The notes below the pieces were generated by a model. It saw only the letters and a list, made by a program, of their open reading frames with translations, was not told where the DNA came from and did no database searches. Positions 27,895 to 39,247 of a DNA stretch of 64,000 nt are shown here, piece by piece. The stretch's first letter is position 1. Every line of letters starts with the position of its first letter. This stretch comes from Pseudomonas syringae (GTDB taxonomy: Bacteria > Pseudomonadota > Gammaproteobacteria > Pseudomonadales > Pseudomonadaceae), in assembly GCF_023278085.1 (NCBI RefSeq), contig NZ_CP066265.1, forward strand, positions 2,634,501 to 2,698,500, in the 5' to 3' direction. Both the position numbers and the translations under genes were made by a program.

Positions 27895-29490
27895 TCAATA
27901 AGCCGCGACCACTCCGTCCTTCCTCGGATCAGTCCCGCCCACATAGCCATGTGCCGTGCGCTGGATAATCTGCGCACCGCCAAAGGCAAACACACCGCTC
28001 GGTTCTTCGACATCAATGTCATGACCTTTGGCGCGCAGTGCTTTGACCACTTCAGGGTCAAACGCACGCTCCACTGCGACTTTCAGGCCGGATTCGATCC
28101 TCCAGCGCGGTGCGTCGGCAGCGGCTTGCGGGTTCTGTTTGTAGCGCAGGATGCGCATCATCATTTGCAAGTGACCCTGCGCCTGCATCGGGCCGCCCAT
28201 CAGACCGAATGACATCAACGGCGTGCCATCGGCATTCATCACAAATCCGGGGATGATGGTGTGGAACGGACGCTTGCGCGGTGCCACGTAGTTAACGTGC
28301 TGTGGGTCGAGAGAGAAGCCTGCACCACGGTTCTGCATGCTGATACCGGTGCCGGGCACCACCACACCTGAGCCGAAGCCCATGTAGTTGGACTGGATGA
28401 ACGAAATCATCATGCCGCTTTCATCAGCGGCCGACAGGTACACCGTGCCACCCGGCTTGGGCGAGCCATGCCCAGGATTGGCGGCCTGATCGGTTACCAG
28501 TCCGGCGCGCTCCATCAAGTAGGCCTTGCCCAGCAAGTCGGCTGAGGGCACGCGCATGTGCTCGCTGTCGGCGACATGCTCGTCGAGGTCGGCCAGCGCC
28601 AGTTTCATCGCTTCCAGCACCGGGTGTACGGTCTCAAGGCTGTCCACCGGATGCTCGCCGACGCCCAGCGCTTCGAGCATGGTCAGGCCCGCGAGGGTGG
28701 CAATACCCTGACCGTTAGGCGGCAGTTCGTGGACCACGGCACCGGCGTACGGCACTGACAGTGTTTCGATCCAGTCCACGGTATGCGTCGCCAGATCATC
28801 GAGGCTCATCACGCTGCCATTGGCATTGGCGTGAGCAATGATTGCCTCTGCCAGTTCCCCCCGATAGAACGCTTCGCCTTTGGTGTGTGCAATCAGCTCC
28901 AGCGTACGGGCATGGTCCTTGAGCTGGATTTTCTCCCCGGCCAACGGCGCCTTGCCATCCGGCATGAAGCACTCGGCGAAACCGGGTTGATCCTTGAGCA
29001 AATGCGAGCCGCGTTTCCACAGCTCGGCGATGATCGGCGTCACCTGATAGCCATCGCGGGCGTAGCCAATCGCCGGTTCGGCCAGGGTAGCGAAGGGCAG
29101 TTTGCCGTAACGCTCGGACAATGCGACCCAGGCCGACACCGCACCCGGCACGCTGACGGCAGGCCAGCCACGTTGCGGCATCTGGCTTTGTCCAGCGAAG
29201 TACTCGGGCGTCCAGGCTTGTGGCGCGCGGCCGGAGGCATTCAGACCTTGCAGCTTGCTGCCGTCCCAGACGATGGCGAAAGCGTCGCTGCCAATCCCGC
29301 AACCGGTGGGCTCGACCACGGTCAGCACCATGGCCGCAGCGATGGCCGCGTCGACCGCATTACCACCACGGCGCAGCATGTCCAGCCCGGCCTGAGCGGC
29401 CAAAGGCTGGGAACAGGCGACCATGTTGTTGCCCATCACCGGCGAGCGTGCCGAAGCGTAAGGTTGGCTGTAATCCAGATCATCGAACAT
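27895..29490 (-). CDS. gamma-glutamyltransferase family protein, no signal peptide
   Basis: 531 residues from the ATG at 29490 (MFDDLDYSQPYA...); the upstream 83 residues of the open frame lie within the permease gene and are not coding. The Ntn-hydrolase fold is evident: GGNAVDAAIAAAMVLTVVEP near the N-terminus and the self-cleavage Thr349 in KPGGTVYLS, which would become the N-terminus of the small subunit. Unlike periplasmic GGT there is no signal sequence, so it acts in the cytoplasm, like YwrD or oxamate amidohydrolase (HpxW). It is the last gene of the peptide-importer operon and would cleave the imported gamma-glutamyl or related amide compound. Confidence 0.87.
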   Translation of the reverse strand: MFDDLDYSQPYASARSPVMGNNMVACSQPLAAQAGLDMLRRGGNAVDAAIAAAMVLTVVEPTGCGIGSDAFAIVWDGSKLQGLNASGRAPQAWTPEYFAGQSQMPQRGWPAVSVPGAVSAWVALSERYGKLPFATLAEPAIGYARDGYQVTPIIAELWKRGSHLLKDQPGFAECFMPDGKAPLAGEKIQLKDHARTLELIAHTKGEAFYRGELAEAIIAHANANGSVMSLDDLATHTVDWIETLSVPYAGAVVHELPPNGQGIATLAGLTMLEALGVGEHPVDSLETVHPVLEAMKLALADLDEHVADSEHMRVPSADLLGKAYLMERAGLVTDQAANPGHGSPKPGGTVYLSAADESGMMISFIQSNYMGFGSGVVVPGTGISMQNRGAGFSLDPQHVNYVAPRKRPFHTIIPGFVMNADGTPLMSFGLMGGPMQAQGHLQMMMRILRYKQNPQAAADAPRWRIESGLKVAVERAFDPEVVKALRAKGHDIDVEEPSGVFAFGGAQIIQRTAHGYVGGTDPRKDGVVAAY

Positions 29491-29521
29491 AAGCGTTTCT
29501 CTTTGGCAGAAAACGAACGGG

Positions 29522-30394
29522 TTAGCCCTTGGGGTCCAGCGCATCGCGCAGGCCGTCACCCAACAGGTTGAAACACAGGACCGTGAGGTAGATCGCCACG
29601 CCGGGCGCAATCGACATCCATGGCGCCTGCTCCATGAAATTCTTTGCCGTATTGAGCATCGAGCCCCAGGACGGCGACGGTGGTTGCTGGCCCAGGCCAA
29701 GGAACGACAGGCTGGCCTCAGCCAGAATCGCTGAAGCAATGGTCAGCGTCGCCTGCACCACCAGCGGCGACATCACGTTGGGCAGCACGTAACGCAGGAT
29801 GATCCAGCGATCCGGCAGACCAATGGCGCGAGCCCCCTCCAGATAATCCTCGTGCTTGATCGACAGCACCTGGCCGCGGGTCAGTCGGGCAAAGATCGGC
29901 ATGGCGGACAGGCCGATGGCGATCATCGCGTTGGTCAGGCTCGGGCCGAGAAAGGCACCCAGGGCGATGGCCAGTACCAGAAACGGACAGGACAGCAGTG
30001 CTTCCATGACCTGCGAAATGAGCATGTCCAGCTTGCCGCCGAAGTAGCCGGCCAACAGGCCCAGGGGCACGCCGATGAACATGGCGATGGCCACCGAAAC
30101 ACCACCGGCCAGCAGCGAACTGCGGGCGCCATACAGCAGGCGCGAAAACAGATCGCGGCCCAGTTCGTCGGTGCCCAGCCAGTAGATCAACGAAGGCGCT
30201 TTACGCACGGCGAGGAAGTTGGCTTTGAGCGGATCATGGGGCGCGATCCATGGCGCCAGAACGGCCGCCAGAACAAACAGCAGCAACACCGCCGCGCCAA
30301 TCACCGCGCCTTTGTTGGCGAGAAATTTCTTCAGGAACGGCGAGCGGCTGCGGGGCAGGATCGCGCTGTGCGGGAGGCTGGCAATACCGGTCAT
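29522..30394 (-). CDS. ABC peptide importer, permease (DppC-like)
   Basis: 290 residues from the ATG at 30394, whose first base overlaps the upstream stop (TGATG). An N-terminal cytoplasmic segment and six membrane helices are seen, with the EAA-loop region GARAIGLPDRWIILRYVLPN, which contacts the ATPases. It pairs with the DppB-like permease upstream. Confidence 0.9.
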   Translation of the reverse strand: MTGIASLPHSAILPRSRSPFLKKFLANKGAVIGAAVLLLFVLAAVLAPWIAPHDPLKANFLAVRKAPSLIYWLGTDELGRDLFSRLLYGARSSLLAGGVSVAIAMFIGVPLGLLAGYFGGKLDMLISQVMEALLSCPFLVLAIALGAFLGPSLTNAMIAIGLSAMPIFARLTRGQVLSIKHEDYLEGARAIGLPDRWIILRYVLPNVMSPLVVQATLTIASAILAEASLSFLGLGQQPPSPSWGSMLNTAKNFMEQAPWMSIAPGVAIYLTVLCFNLLGDGLRDALDPKG

Positions 30395-31338
30395 CAGGCA
30401 GTCCTCAAACGCGGGTTGATCAAGCGGTAGAGCACGTCGGCAAGCAGGTTCAACAGCAGAAAGCCAATCGCGACACACAGCACCACGCCTTGCACCACGG
30501 CGTAATCACGGTTGAAAACAGCGTCGACGATCATCTTGCCGAAGCCCGGAATGCTGAACACCTGCTCGGTCAGCACTGCGCCACCCAGCAACTCACCGAA
30601 CAGCAAGGTCGTCAGCGTCACGATGGGCATCAGCGCGTTGCGCAACGCATGCTTGAGAATCACCGTGCGTGGGAACAACCCTTTGGCTCGGGCAGTACGG
30701 ACGTAATCGGTGCGTAACACTTCGAGCATGGCGCTGCGCGTGTGGCGCATGAGGATTCCCGACAACCCGGCACCCAGTACGAACGCCGGCAGGATCAAGG
30801 TCTTCAGGTTTTGCCCGAAGTCTTCACCCATAGGCACAAAGCCGGAGGCAGGCAGCCATTGCAGTTTCACCGCAAAGATCATGATCAGCAGGATGCCCAG
30901 CCAGAAATGCGGAATGGAAATCCCCGACAGCGCGACCACGTTGGCCCCGTAATCCACGGCGGTGCCTTTGCGCACCGCCGAGATGATGCCGGTGGGAATG
31001 CCGATCAACAGCGCAATCAGCAAGGCCAGCACCGCCAGCTCGATGGTCACTGGCAGCTTGGACGCCAGCAGTGTGGTCACCGGTTGCTCGGTGCGCAGCG
31101 AAGTACCGAAGTCGCCGGTCAGCACGTTGCCGACCCAGTTCAGGTATTGCACCGGGAGCGGGTCGTCGAGCCGATATTTATCGCGCAGGTATTCCATGAC
31201 CGCCGGATCGCGCTCTTCACCGGCCATGGCCAGCACCGGGTCACCCGGCAGCAACTTCTGCAGGGTAAAGACGAACAGCGAAACCAGAATTAACGTCGGT
31301 ATCGAGCTGAGCAGGCGTCGCAGAATGAACATCAGCAT
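30394..31338 (-). CDS. ABC peptide importer, permease (DppB-like)
   Basis: 314 residues, six membrane helices, with the EAA loop RAKGLFPRTVILKHALRNAL. First transmembrane helix at residues 8-28. It lies 28 bp after the binding-protein gene and overlaps the next permease by one base. Confidence 0.9.
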   Translation of the reverse strand: MLMFILRRLLSSIPTLILVSLFVFTLQKLLPGDPVLAMAGEERDPAVMEYLRDKYRLDDPLPVQYLNWVGNVLTGDFGTSLRTEQPVTTLLASKLPVTIELAVLALLIALLIGIPTGIISAVRKGTAVDYGANVVALSGISIPHFWLGILLIMIFAVKLQWLPASGFVPMGEDFGQNLKTLILPAFVLGAGLSGILMRHTRSAMLEVLRTDYVRTARAKGLFPRTVILKHALRNALMPIVTLTTLLFGELLGGAVLTEQVFSIPGFGKMIVDAVFNRDYAVVQGVVLCVAIGFLLLNLLADVLYRLINPRLRTA

Positions 31339-31366
31339 GCCGGAACCTCGCAGGTGCGTCCGTCAA

Positions 31367-32865
31367 TCATGGCTTGAATGCGACATTGGCCAGACGAATC
31401 AGGCCGTCCGGGTTCGGTACAAAACCGGTCACGTTGTTACGCATGGCAATGATTCGCGGGTCGAAATACAGGTAAGTGGTCGGTACCTCATCGGCCAACA
31501 AGCGCAGCGCTTCGTTGTACAGCGCCTGGCGTTGTGGAACGTCGTTGACGGTACGCGCTTTGTTCAGCAACTCGTCGAGTTTGGCATTGCAGTACTTGCC
31601 GTCGTTCTGGCCGCCTTTGCAGGTCACGAACTGATGGATATCGCCATCCGGATCAGGGCGACCCGACCAGGCGCTCATGCCGATCTGGAAGTTGCCGCTT
31701 GCCTGTTCGCTCAGCATCGTGGCGTATTCAGTGGCAATCAGGTTGACCTTGAAGCCCGCTTCTTCAGCCATGGCCTGAATGATCTGCCCGACTTGTTGTG
31801 CAATAGGGTTGTTGGCCACTTTCAGGTCCACCGCCAGCGGCAGCTTTACCCCGGCTTCGGCCAGCAGCGCCTTGCTTTTCTCGACATCGCGAGCCGGGAT
31901 CGGCAGGTCCTTGTCGTAATACGGGCTGTTTTTCGGGAACGGCTGAGCGCTTGGGGCGTACAGGCCCTCAAACACCACCTGGTTAATGGCATCGCGGTCG
32001 ATGGACAGCTCAAACGCTTTGCGTACACGCTTGTCTTTGCCCATTGGCGAGTTGGCTTTTTCACCGTTGCCGATGTTGAACATCAGCTGCATGTAGCCCA
32101 GGCCGGGTGTGTTGTAGATGGCCAGCTTGCTGTCGCCCTTGACGGTTTTCACATCGGTTGGCGCAACGCGCTCGATGATGTCCAGGTCGCCGGAGCGCAG
32201 GTTAGCCAGGCGCACCGAGGTGTCCGGAATCGGCAGGAACACCACTTTGTCGAAGTGATAAGCCTGTTTGTTCCAGTAATGGTCGAAACGCTCCAGCACG
32301 ATGCGATCCTGCTGCACGCGTTGCACGAATTTATAAGGGCCGGAGCAGACAGGGCTGGAGGCGAACTCGCCTTGCGCAGCTTTCGGCGCGAGCATCATCC
32401 CGGCGCGGTCCGAGAGTTGCGACACCAGCGTGGCATCGGCCTGTTTGAGTTTGATGGCGACGGTCTTTGTGTCGATCACTTCCACGCTGTCCACTGAGGC
32501 CAGCTCGCTTTTACGCAGGGAGTCGGGGAGGGTGCGGGCGCGATCGAGGTTGAACTTCACCGAGGCGGCATCAAAAGGTTCGCCGTCGTGGTACGTCACG
32601 CCTTCGCGCAAGGTCATGGTCAGGGTTTTGCCGTCCTCGCTCCAGCTCCAGGCAGTGGCCAGTTGTGGCGCGTAAGTCAGGTCCGGGTTGACGTCCACCA
32701 GCTTGTCGCACAGCGCGGTATAGACCAGACGTCCGGAATAGGTGCGCGAACGATGCGGGTCAAGCACATCGGGATCGTCCTGGATGCCGATGCGCAACGT
32801 CGATTCGGCAAAGGCGGCGTGAGTGGCCAGCAATAACAAGGTTGCTGTCATGACGCGTGCAATTT

Positions 32866-32869
<4 letters not shown>
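31367..32869 (-). CDS. ABC peptide importer, periplasmic binding protein (family 5)
   Basis: 500 residues with a clear signal peptide (MKIARVMTATLLLLATHAAFA, cleavage before ES) and a DppA/OppA/GsiB-like mature protein. The ATG overlaps the ATPase stop as ATGA. Substrate could be a gamma-glutamyl peptide, glutathione or a related conjugate, judged by the gamma-glutamyltransferase at the end of the operon; this is inference. Confidence 0.9.
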
Positions 32870-33995
<1,126 letters not shown>

Positions 33996-33999
<4 letters not shown>

Positions 34000-35012
34000 G
34001 CACTGACTCCCACATGCTGTTCCAAAGGCGCACGGATGCACGCGGCGAAGTGTCCGGGGGACAACTCAAGCAGCGGCGGACGCTCGTCCCGGCATTGCTG
34101 GATCACAAACGGGCAGCGACCGGCGAAACGGCATCCGCCGGGCATTTCTACAGGCGTCGGCACTCGCCCATTAATTGTGGCCAGGCGACCTTCACGAGGC
34201 CCCATCGATGGCATCGAACCCATCAGGCCGATGGTGTACGGATGCTGCGGATCATCGAACAGGGTCTTCACCGGGGCGCTTTCCACCACGCGCCCGGCGT
34301 ACATCACCATCACGTCGTCGGCGACTTCGGCGACCACACCCAGATCGTGGGTGATCAGGATCATCGCGGTGCCAGTTTCGTTTTGCAGGTTGGCGATCAA
34401 CGAGAGGATCTGCGCCTGAATCGTCACGTCCAGCGCAGTGGTCGGTTCGTCGGCAATGATCAGCGCCGGATCGTTGGCCAGCGCCATGGCGATCATCGCC
34501 CGTTGACGCATGCCGCCGGAGAGTTCGTGAGGGTAAGCGTCCAGTCGCTGGCGGGCATCCGGCACCCGGACCTTTTCGAGCATTTCCAGGGCCCGCTGCC
34601 GAGCGTCCTTGCCTGAGAGACCTTGATGACGGATCACGCTTTCGGCGATCTGCTCGCCGATGGTGAAGACCGGGTTCAGGGAGGTCATGGGTTCCTGAAA
34701 GATCATCGCCATGCGGTTGCCGCGCACGTCCAGCAGACGCTCCTCGGACATGCCCAGCAATGCCTCATCGATCAGCAACGAGGCGCTCGCGCTAACCTCG
34801 GCAGTCGCGGGCAACAGGCCCATCAGTCCCATGGACGTCACACTCTTGCCACAACCGGACTCGCCAACGATGGCCAGGGTCTTGCCCCGTTTAACGGTAA
34901 ACGATACGCCGTCGACGACGTTGGCAGGGGCACCGGCAAAACGTACGGTCAGATCGCTGACGCTGAGTACGGTGCCGTCGCAGGTCTCGTTAAGGTGGGC
35001 GTTGGCGCTCAT
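33996..35012 (-). CDS. ABC peptide importer, ATPase (DppD-like)
   Basis: 338 residues. Walker A GESGCGKS, signature LSGGMRQRAMIA, Walker B LIIADEPT and a C-terminal oligopeptide-ATPase domain (CRFAGRCPF). Its ATG overlaps the GntR stop by four bases, continuing the chain of coupled genes. Confidence 0.9.
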
Positions 35013-35746
35013 GAGCTGGCCTCCAGATCGTGATTGATGACGTTGTCCAGCGCCTGTTGCAGCGCCCGTAAATGGCCGCGCATGGCCGTGGCGGCCTTGA
35101 TCGGGTCGCGCGTTTCGATGGCGCTGACGATGTCGTCGTGATCGTGGCTATAGGTGTCGAGTCGGTCGGCATTGCGTGCCCGTTGACGCAGATCTCGCCA
35201 GGTCGGGTCCAGCCGGATCGCATCCAGCATTTCGAAGATGTCCAGCATCAGACGGTTGCCCGCAGCCTCGGCAATGGCCCGGTGGAGCGCGCTGTCCCAT
35301 AGCTCAATGCCTTCCGCATCGGTCTGCTCGGCGACTTGCTGGCGAGTGGTGCGCTCGGCAAGGCGGCGCAGAATCGCCATCTGCTCACCGTTGGCTCGCA
35401 CTGCGGCGAGAGACGCCAATGCCGGCTCCAGATGCAGACGCGCCTCCATGACCTCACTGAAGTTGGTCCGACTGGAAAGCCGGGCGAAACTCATGGCAGC
35501 ACTGGGCGGCGTAGGTCCGACAAAGGTTCCTTTGCCTTGCCGTCGCCAGATCTGGCCTTCGGCTTCCAGCACCGACAGGGCGCGACGAATAGCCCGTCGG
35601 CTAACCCCGAAATCAGCCGCCAGATCCCGTTCGGTAGGCAACGCTCTTTGAGGGAATGCAGCATGCTGGGCAACGATCTGCCGCAAGGCATCCAGTGCCA
35701 GTTTCGACGTGTTATCGATGGGGGTGTCAGGTTCGAACCTTTGCAT
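35009..35746 (-). CDS. GntR-family regulator, FCD subfamily
   Basis: 245 residues. Winged helix with ERDLAADFGVSRRAIRRALSVLEAEG at about 40-65 and an FCD domain (ALHRAIAEAAGN, HDDIVSAI). It is the first gene of the importer/gamma-glutamyltransferase operon and likely represses it. The next gene begins inside its stop, so regulator and transporter levels are tied together. Confidence 0.87.
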   Translation of the reverse strand: MQRFEPDTPIDNTSKLALDALRQIVAQHAAFPQRALPTERDLAADFGVSRRAIRRALSVLEAEGQIWRRQGKGTFVGPTPPSAAMSFARLSSRTNFSEVMEARLHLEPALASLAAVRANGEQMAILRRLAERTTRQQVAEQTDAEGIELWDSALHRAIAEAAGNRLMLDIFEMLDAIRLDPTWRDLRQRARNADRLDTYSHDHDDIVSAIETRDPIKAATAMRGHLRALQQALDNVINHDLEASS

Positions 35747-36292
35747 CGTGGTACTCGCGCCAGACCAGAAAAAGACGCCCTGAGCTGCCTACAGGCAGAT
35801 ATTCGAGGCAAAAGGGCTGGTGCAAGAGCGATGCCAATGGAAATTGGTTTGCCCGGTTGTTAGTCGCTGGATGCCCGGCGAATGCCGGAAATCAATGCTG
35901 GCGGGCCAATGCTGAAAGGTTCGGCTGATTGGGCCAGGGTATGAAAGAAGATTGGTTCGCAGATGCGCGGACCAATTTTAGGGTGATGCGGGTTTTGTTG
36001 CATGAATGCGGGCGTAGTGCGCCAGCGAGGCGCGTGTTTTGTCGGGGGTTATCGGGTGCTGCCGGGACTGGGTTGTTTTACAGCGCGCGCAGGACATGTG
36101 CTTGCATGTTCCAGTCGAGGATTCCCTGGCAAAGGGCGAGGTGATGTTGGTGTTGTACTTGCCGCTCAGCCCTGAGCAGGTATGGTGTAGGCGACAAGTT
36201 GAAAACCGGGCCTCCCTGAGCAGCGTTACAACGATATTTTTCTAGGCGCGATACAGGTCGTTTTTCGCGCTGACGATACAAGGATTATTTTC
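35747..36292. other. 546-bp gap with no supported gene
   Basis: Should contain the leftward promoter of the GntR-ABC operon and the rightward promoter of the truncated dehydrogenase. Short open frames exist on both strands (for example 35941-36144), but none has a ribosome site and family-like composition together. The segment 35980-36100 is unusually G/T-rich on the plus strand and looks non-coding. Confidence 0.5.
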
Positions 36293-36622
36293 ATGAAAGC
36301 TTTTCAGATTGGCTCTCAACAAGGCCTGGACGCTTTGACCGCGACCACTCGGCCCGAGCCGATTGCAGGGCCGGGAGAAGCCATTGTGGCGCCTCGTCTG
36401 GTGAGTCTCATAAGCCGCGATGTTCAAATACTGCGCGGCACATACGGTGCCAGACAGCTGCCAGAGCGCATTCCCATGTCCGAAGGTGTCGGTGACGTCA
36501 TCGCAACAGGCGAGGGCGTCAGCCAGGTCAAGCCGGGCGACCGGGTTATCTGCGGTCACTTCCTGGCTCAGTACCCAGCAGGTTTAATGACGGCAACTTT
36601 CGACCTGCGCAGAAAATTTTAA
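36293..36622 (+). pseudogene. truncated zinc-type alcohol dehydrogenase/quinone oxidoreductase
   Basis: Only the N-terminal part of a medium-chain dehydrogenase remains: about 97 residues of the GroES-like domain (ending GDRVICGHFLAQY), where the family has about 330. After that the frame runs into unrelated residues and stops. The start is intact, with AAGGA before the ATG. The break at about 36590 marks one edge of the accessory region that follows. Confidence 0.75.
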
Positions 36623-36997
36623 GATACCAATTTCATCAGCCCCGCATTATCCAAGTGATAGCGCGCATGCCAGCCCCTTTAGATTGTGGATCGAAGGTGG
36701 ACATCTATGCCATCTTGGAGCGACTGATCGTTATGACAGATTGCACGTAACCTGCGGGCGAAATCTGGACGTGCTATTCCCGATCAGCGCCGATCCCGAC
36801 GTATTGATGTCGACTCCAGGCAGGCCGAAGAGAGAGGCCAATTGATCCGGCGACCTTGGCCTTAACCCTGCGCCCATCATGAGTGTGGCTAATGTTCTTT
36901 TGAAATCAATTCGTTTTTGTTCATGTAGCCTCCCTGCTTAAAATACGTGTAGCTCTTCACGATGGCCGATCTACAGACCGTTGAGTGAAGGAACAGA
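36623..36997. other. 375-bp gap at the edge of the accessory region
   Basis: No intact gene. A minus-strand frame of 49 codons (36740-36889) has protein-like composition but no recognised family and may be a remnant. The last 100 bp should hold the mesX promoter; it is AT-rich around 36890-36960. Confidence 0.4.
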
Positions 36998-37069
36998 GTG
37001 TTGAGCAAAAATGAAAGAGGCCAGGCGCCATTTCAGGTTTGTCCAAAATACAGGTGCGGTTCACAATGA
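36998..37069 (+). CDS. possible 23-residue leader peptide coupled to mesX
   Basis: GTG start with AAGGA five bases upstream, then 23 codons ending in a TGA that overlaps the mesX ATG as ATGA. The peptide (MLSKNERGQAPFQVCPKYRC...) resembles nothing I know. The ribosome site is better than the one of mesX itself, so this frame may deliver ribosomes to mesX. It could also be chance. Confidence 0.3.
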   Translation: MLSKNERGQAPFQVCPKYRCGSQ

Positions 37070-38049
37070 ACAACGAATTCACATTTGCTATAAAGAGCAT
37101 TTGTTTTGATGAAAACTACTTCCCCTCAGAAAATACGCGTATTACGACCAACTTTGCCAATCTGGCGAGAGGGGAGAGTCGGCAGCAAAATCTGCGCAAC
37201 ACTTTGAAGATGATTAATAATCGCTTTAATGCGTTGGCGCACGAGGGTAATTCCACGGGTGATCGTTACACGGTCGAGCTGGACATTATCTCCGCTGAAA
37301 TGAAAATTGGTACTGAAGGTCGCAGCCACGCTATTCCTTTGATCGAGATTTTGAAGACAACGATTCTTGATCGAGAAACCAATGAACGTATAAGTGGCAT
37401 AGTAGGAAATAATTTCTCATCCTACGTGCGGGACTATGACTTTAGTGTGCGGCTGCTGGAGCACAACAAGAACCAGTCGGAATTCAGCACCCCAAATGAC
37501 TTTGGCGATTTGCACGGAAAACTGTTCAAGAGCTTCGTCAATTCAAGCACTTACAAAGAGCACTTTGACAAGCTGCCTGTCATCTGCCTCAGCGTATCAA
37601 GTACCCGGACATACCTGCGAACCGAAAGCCAGCACCCTGTCCTGGGCTTTGAGTACCAGCAAGATGCGTACTCTTTGACAGATGAATATTTCAAGAAAAT
37701 GGGCTTGAAGGTTCGTTATTTCATGCCGCCGAACAGTGCTGCGCCACTGGCTTTCTACTTTTCAGGGGATCTGCTCGGTGATTACACCGATCTTGAGTTG
37801 ATCGGCACCATTAGCACAATGGATACGTTCCAGAAAATCTACCGTCCTGAGATCTACAATGCAAACTCCGCAGCTGGAAAGTTCTACCAGCCTAGCTTGA
37901 AGAATCAGGACTATTCATTGACTCTAATTATTTATGATCGAGAAGAGCGTAGCCGACTGGCTACTGAACAGGGAAAGTTTGCCGAAGAGCAATTTATCAA
38001 GCCCTATAAGGCCGTTCTTGATCAATGGTCTGTTCGCTGCACGCTTTAA
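37066..38049 (+). CDS. mesX: MesX (DUF1852), partner of the MesD methionine synthase
   Basis: 327 residues from the ATG at 37066 (MNNEFTFAIKSICFDENY...); the frame can be read from a TTG at 37039 but family members begin at MNN. Family blocks such as TRITTNFANLARG and YSLTDEYFKKMGLKVRYFMPP are present. DUF1852 proteins occur directly before MesD, a core methionine synthase lacking the folate-binding half of MetE, and are needed for its O2-dependent, cobalamin-independent activity (Price and colleagues). Codon use is more AT-rich than in the flanking genes, suggesting transfer. Confidence 0.8.
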   Translation: MNNEFTFAIKSICFDENYFPSENTRITTNFANLARGESRQQNLRNTLKMINNRFNALAHEGNSTGDRYTVELDIISAEMKIGTEGRSHAIPLIEILKTTILDRETNERISGIVGNNFSSYVRDYDFSVRLLEHNKNQSEFSTPNDFGDLHGKLFKSFVNSSTYKEHFDKLPVICLSVSSTRTYLRTESQHPVLGFEYQQDAYSLTDEYFKKMGLKVRYFMPPNSAAPLAFYFSGDLLGDYTDLELIGTISTMDTFQKIYRPEIYNANSAAGKFYQPSLKNQDYSLTLIIYDREERSRLATEQGKFAEEQFIKPYKAVLDQWSVRCTL

Positions 38050-38075
38050 TTAATTTGAAATCAAGGTCTTATTCG

Positions 38076-39110
38076 ATGAAGAAACTGTTGCCTACTTCGA
38101 CCGCTGGTAGCTTGCCTAAACCTTCTTGGCTTGCACAACCTGAAACGCTTTGGTCACCCTGGAAATTGAAGAATGAAGAACTGATCGAAGGTAAACAGGA
38201 TGCTTTGCGCCTCTCCTTGCAAGAGCAGCAACTGGCCGGCATTGATATCGTCAGTGATGGCGAACAGACCCGTCAGCATTTTGTGACGACCTTCATCGAG
38301 CATCTTGAAGGTGTCGATTTCGAAAATCGTGAAACCGTCCGGATTCGTGATCGCTACGATGCCAGCGTCCCGACGGTGGTGGGTGCCGTTGCCCGGAAAA
38401 CGCCAGTGTTCGTTGAAGACGCCAAATTTTTGCGCCAGCAGACCAAGCAGCCGATTAAATGGTCCTTGCCTGGCCCAATGACGATGATTGACACCCTATA
38501 CGATGCTCACTACAAAAGCCGTGAAATACTGGCTTGGGAATTCGCGAAGATTCTCAATCAGGAGGCCAGAGAGCTGGAGGCTGCCGGGGTAGATATCATT
38601 CAGTTCGATGAGCCTGCATTCAACGTGTTTTTTGACGAGGTGAATGACTGGGGTGTAGCCACCTTGGAACGAGCAATCGAAGGGCTCAAATGCGAAACCG
38701 CCGTGCATATTTGCTATGGCTATGGCATCAAGGCCAACACCGACTGGAAGAAGACGCTGGGTTCAGAGTGGCGACAGTACGAAGAAGCGTTTCCCAAGCT
38801 GCAAAAATCCGGCATCGATATTATCTCGCTGGAGTGCCATAACTCTCACGTACCTATGGATCTGCTTGAACTCATTAGGGGTAAAAAAGTGATGGTAGGA
38901 GCCATTGACGTGGCGAGCCATACCATTGAGACGCCTGAGGAAGTCGCCCATACCCTGAGAAAGGCACTCCAGTTCGTCGATGCCGACAGGCTCTATCCAT
39001 GCACTAACTGCGGCATGGCACCGTTGCCACGTCGAGTCGCCAGCGGCAAGCTGCACGCGTTGAGTGCTGGTGCAGAAATCGTACGTAGAGAACTCTATAG
39101 CGAGCGCTGA
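38076..39110 (+). CDS. mesD: core methionine synthase MesD (MetE C-terminal-like)
   Basis: 344 residues from the ATG at 38076 with AAGG nine bases before it. It covers only the catalytic, homocysteine- and zinc-binding part of MetE: DIVSDGEQTR, QFDEPAF, HICYGYG, and C-terminal LYPCTNCGMAPL, which supplies the zinc cysteine. The N-terminal folate-binding domain of MetE is missing, as in the MesA-D families. Linked to mesX 26 bp upstream, so assigned MesD. It should form methionine from homocysteine with an unidentified methyl donor. Confidence 0.83.
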   Translation: MKKLLPTSTAGSLPKPSWLAQPETLWSPWKLKNEELIEGKQDALRLSLQEQQLAGIDIVSDGEQTRQHFVTTFIEHLEGVDFENRETVRIRDRYDASVPTVVGAVARKTPVFVEDAKFLRQQTKQPIKWSLPGPMTMIDTLYDAHYKSREILAWEFAKILNQEARELEAAGVDIIQFDEPAFNVFFDEVNDWGVATLERAIEGLKCETAVHICYGYGIKANTDWKKTLGSEWRQYEEAFPKLQKSGIDIISLECHNSHVPMDLLELIRGKKVMVGAIDVASHTIETPEEVAHTLRKALQFVDADRLYPCTNCGMAPLPRRVASGKLHALSAGAEIVRRELYSER

Positions 39111-39247
39111 GCTACATTCGCAAATGGCGTACGTAGGTTGAGTGGGCGATCAGGTCGATTTTGATCGACGGGCCGCTTTCAAAATTGAAGAAGGCTGAAG
39201 CCAGCCAGATTATCGGGCCACTTCAGGCGCGGGAGCTGCTTTTGATC

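Noticed and set aside
29491..29739. 83-residue N-terminal extension of the gamma-glutamyltransferase
   Set aside because: Lies in the permease gene; Arg/Trp/Ser-rich shadow composition and no family match. The ATG at 29490 gives the usual length.
30962..32497. 511-codon open frame on the plus strand
   Set aside because: Antisense to the DppB-like and binding-protein genes; long only because of GC-rich codon use.
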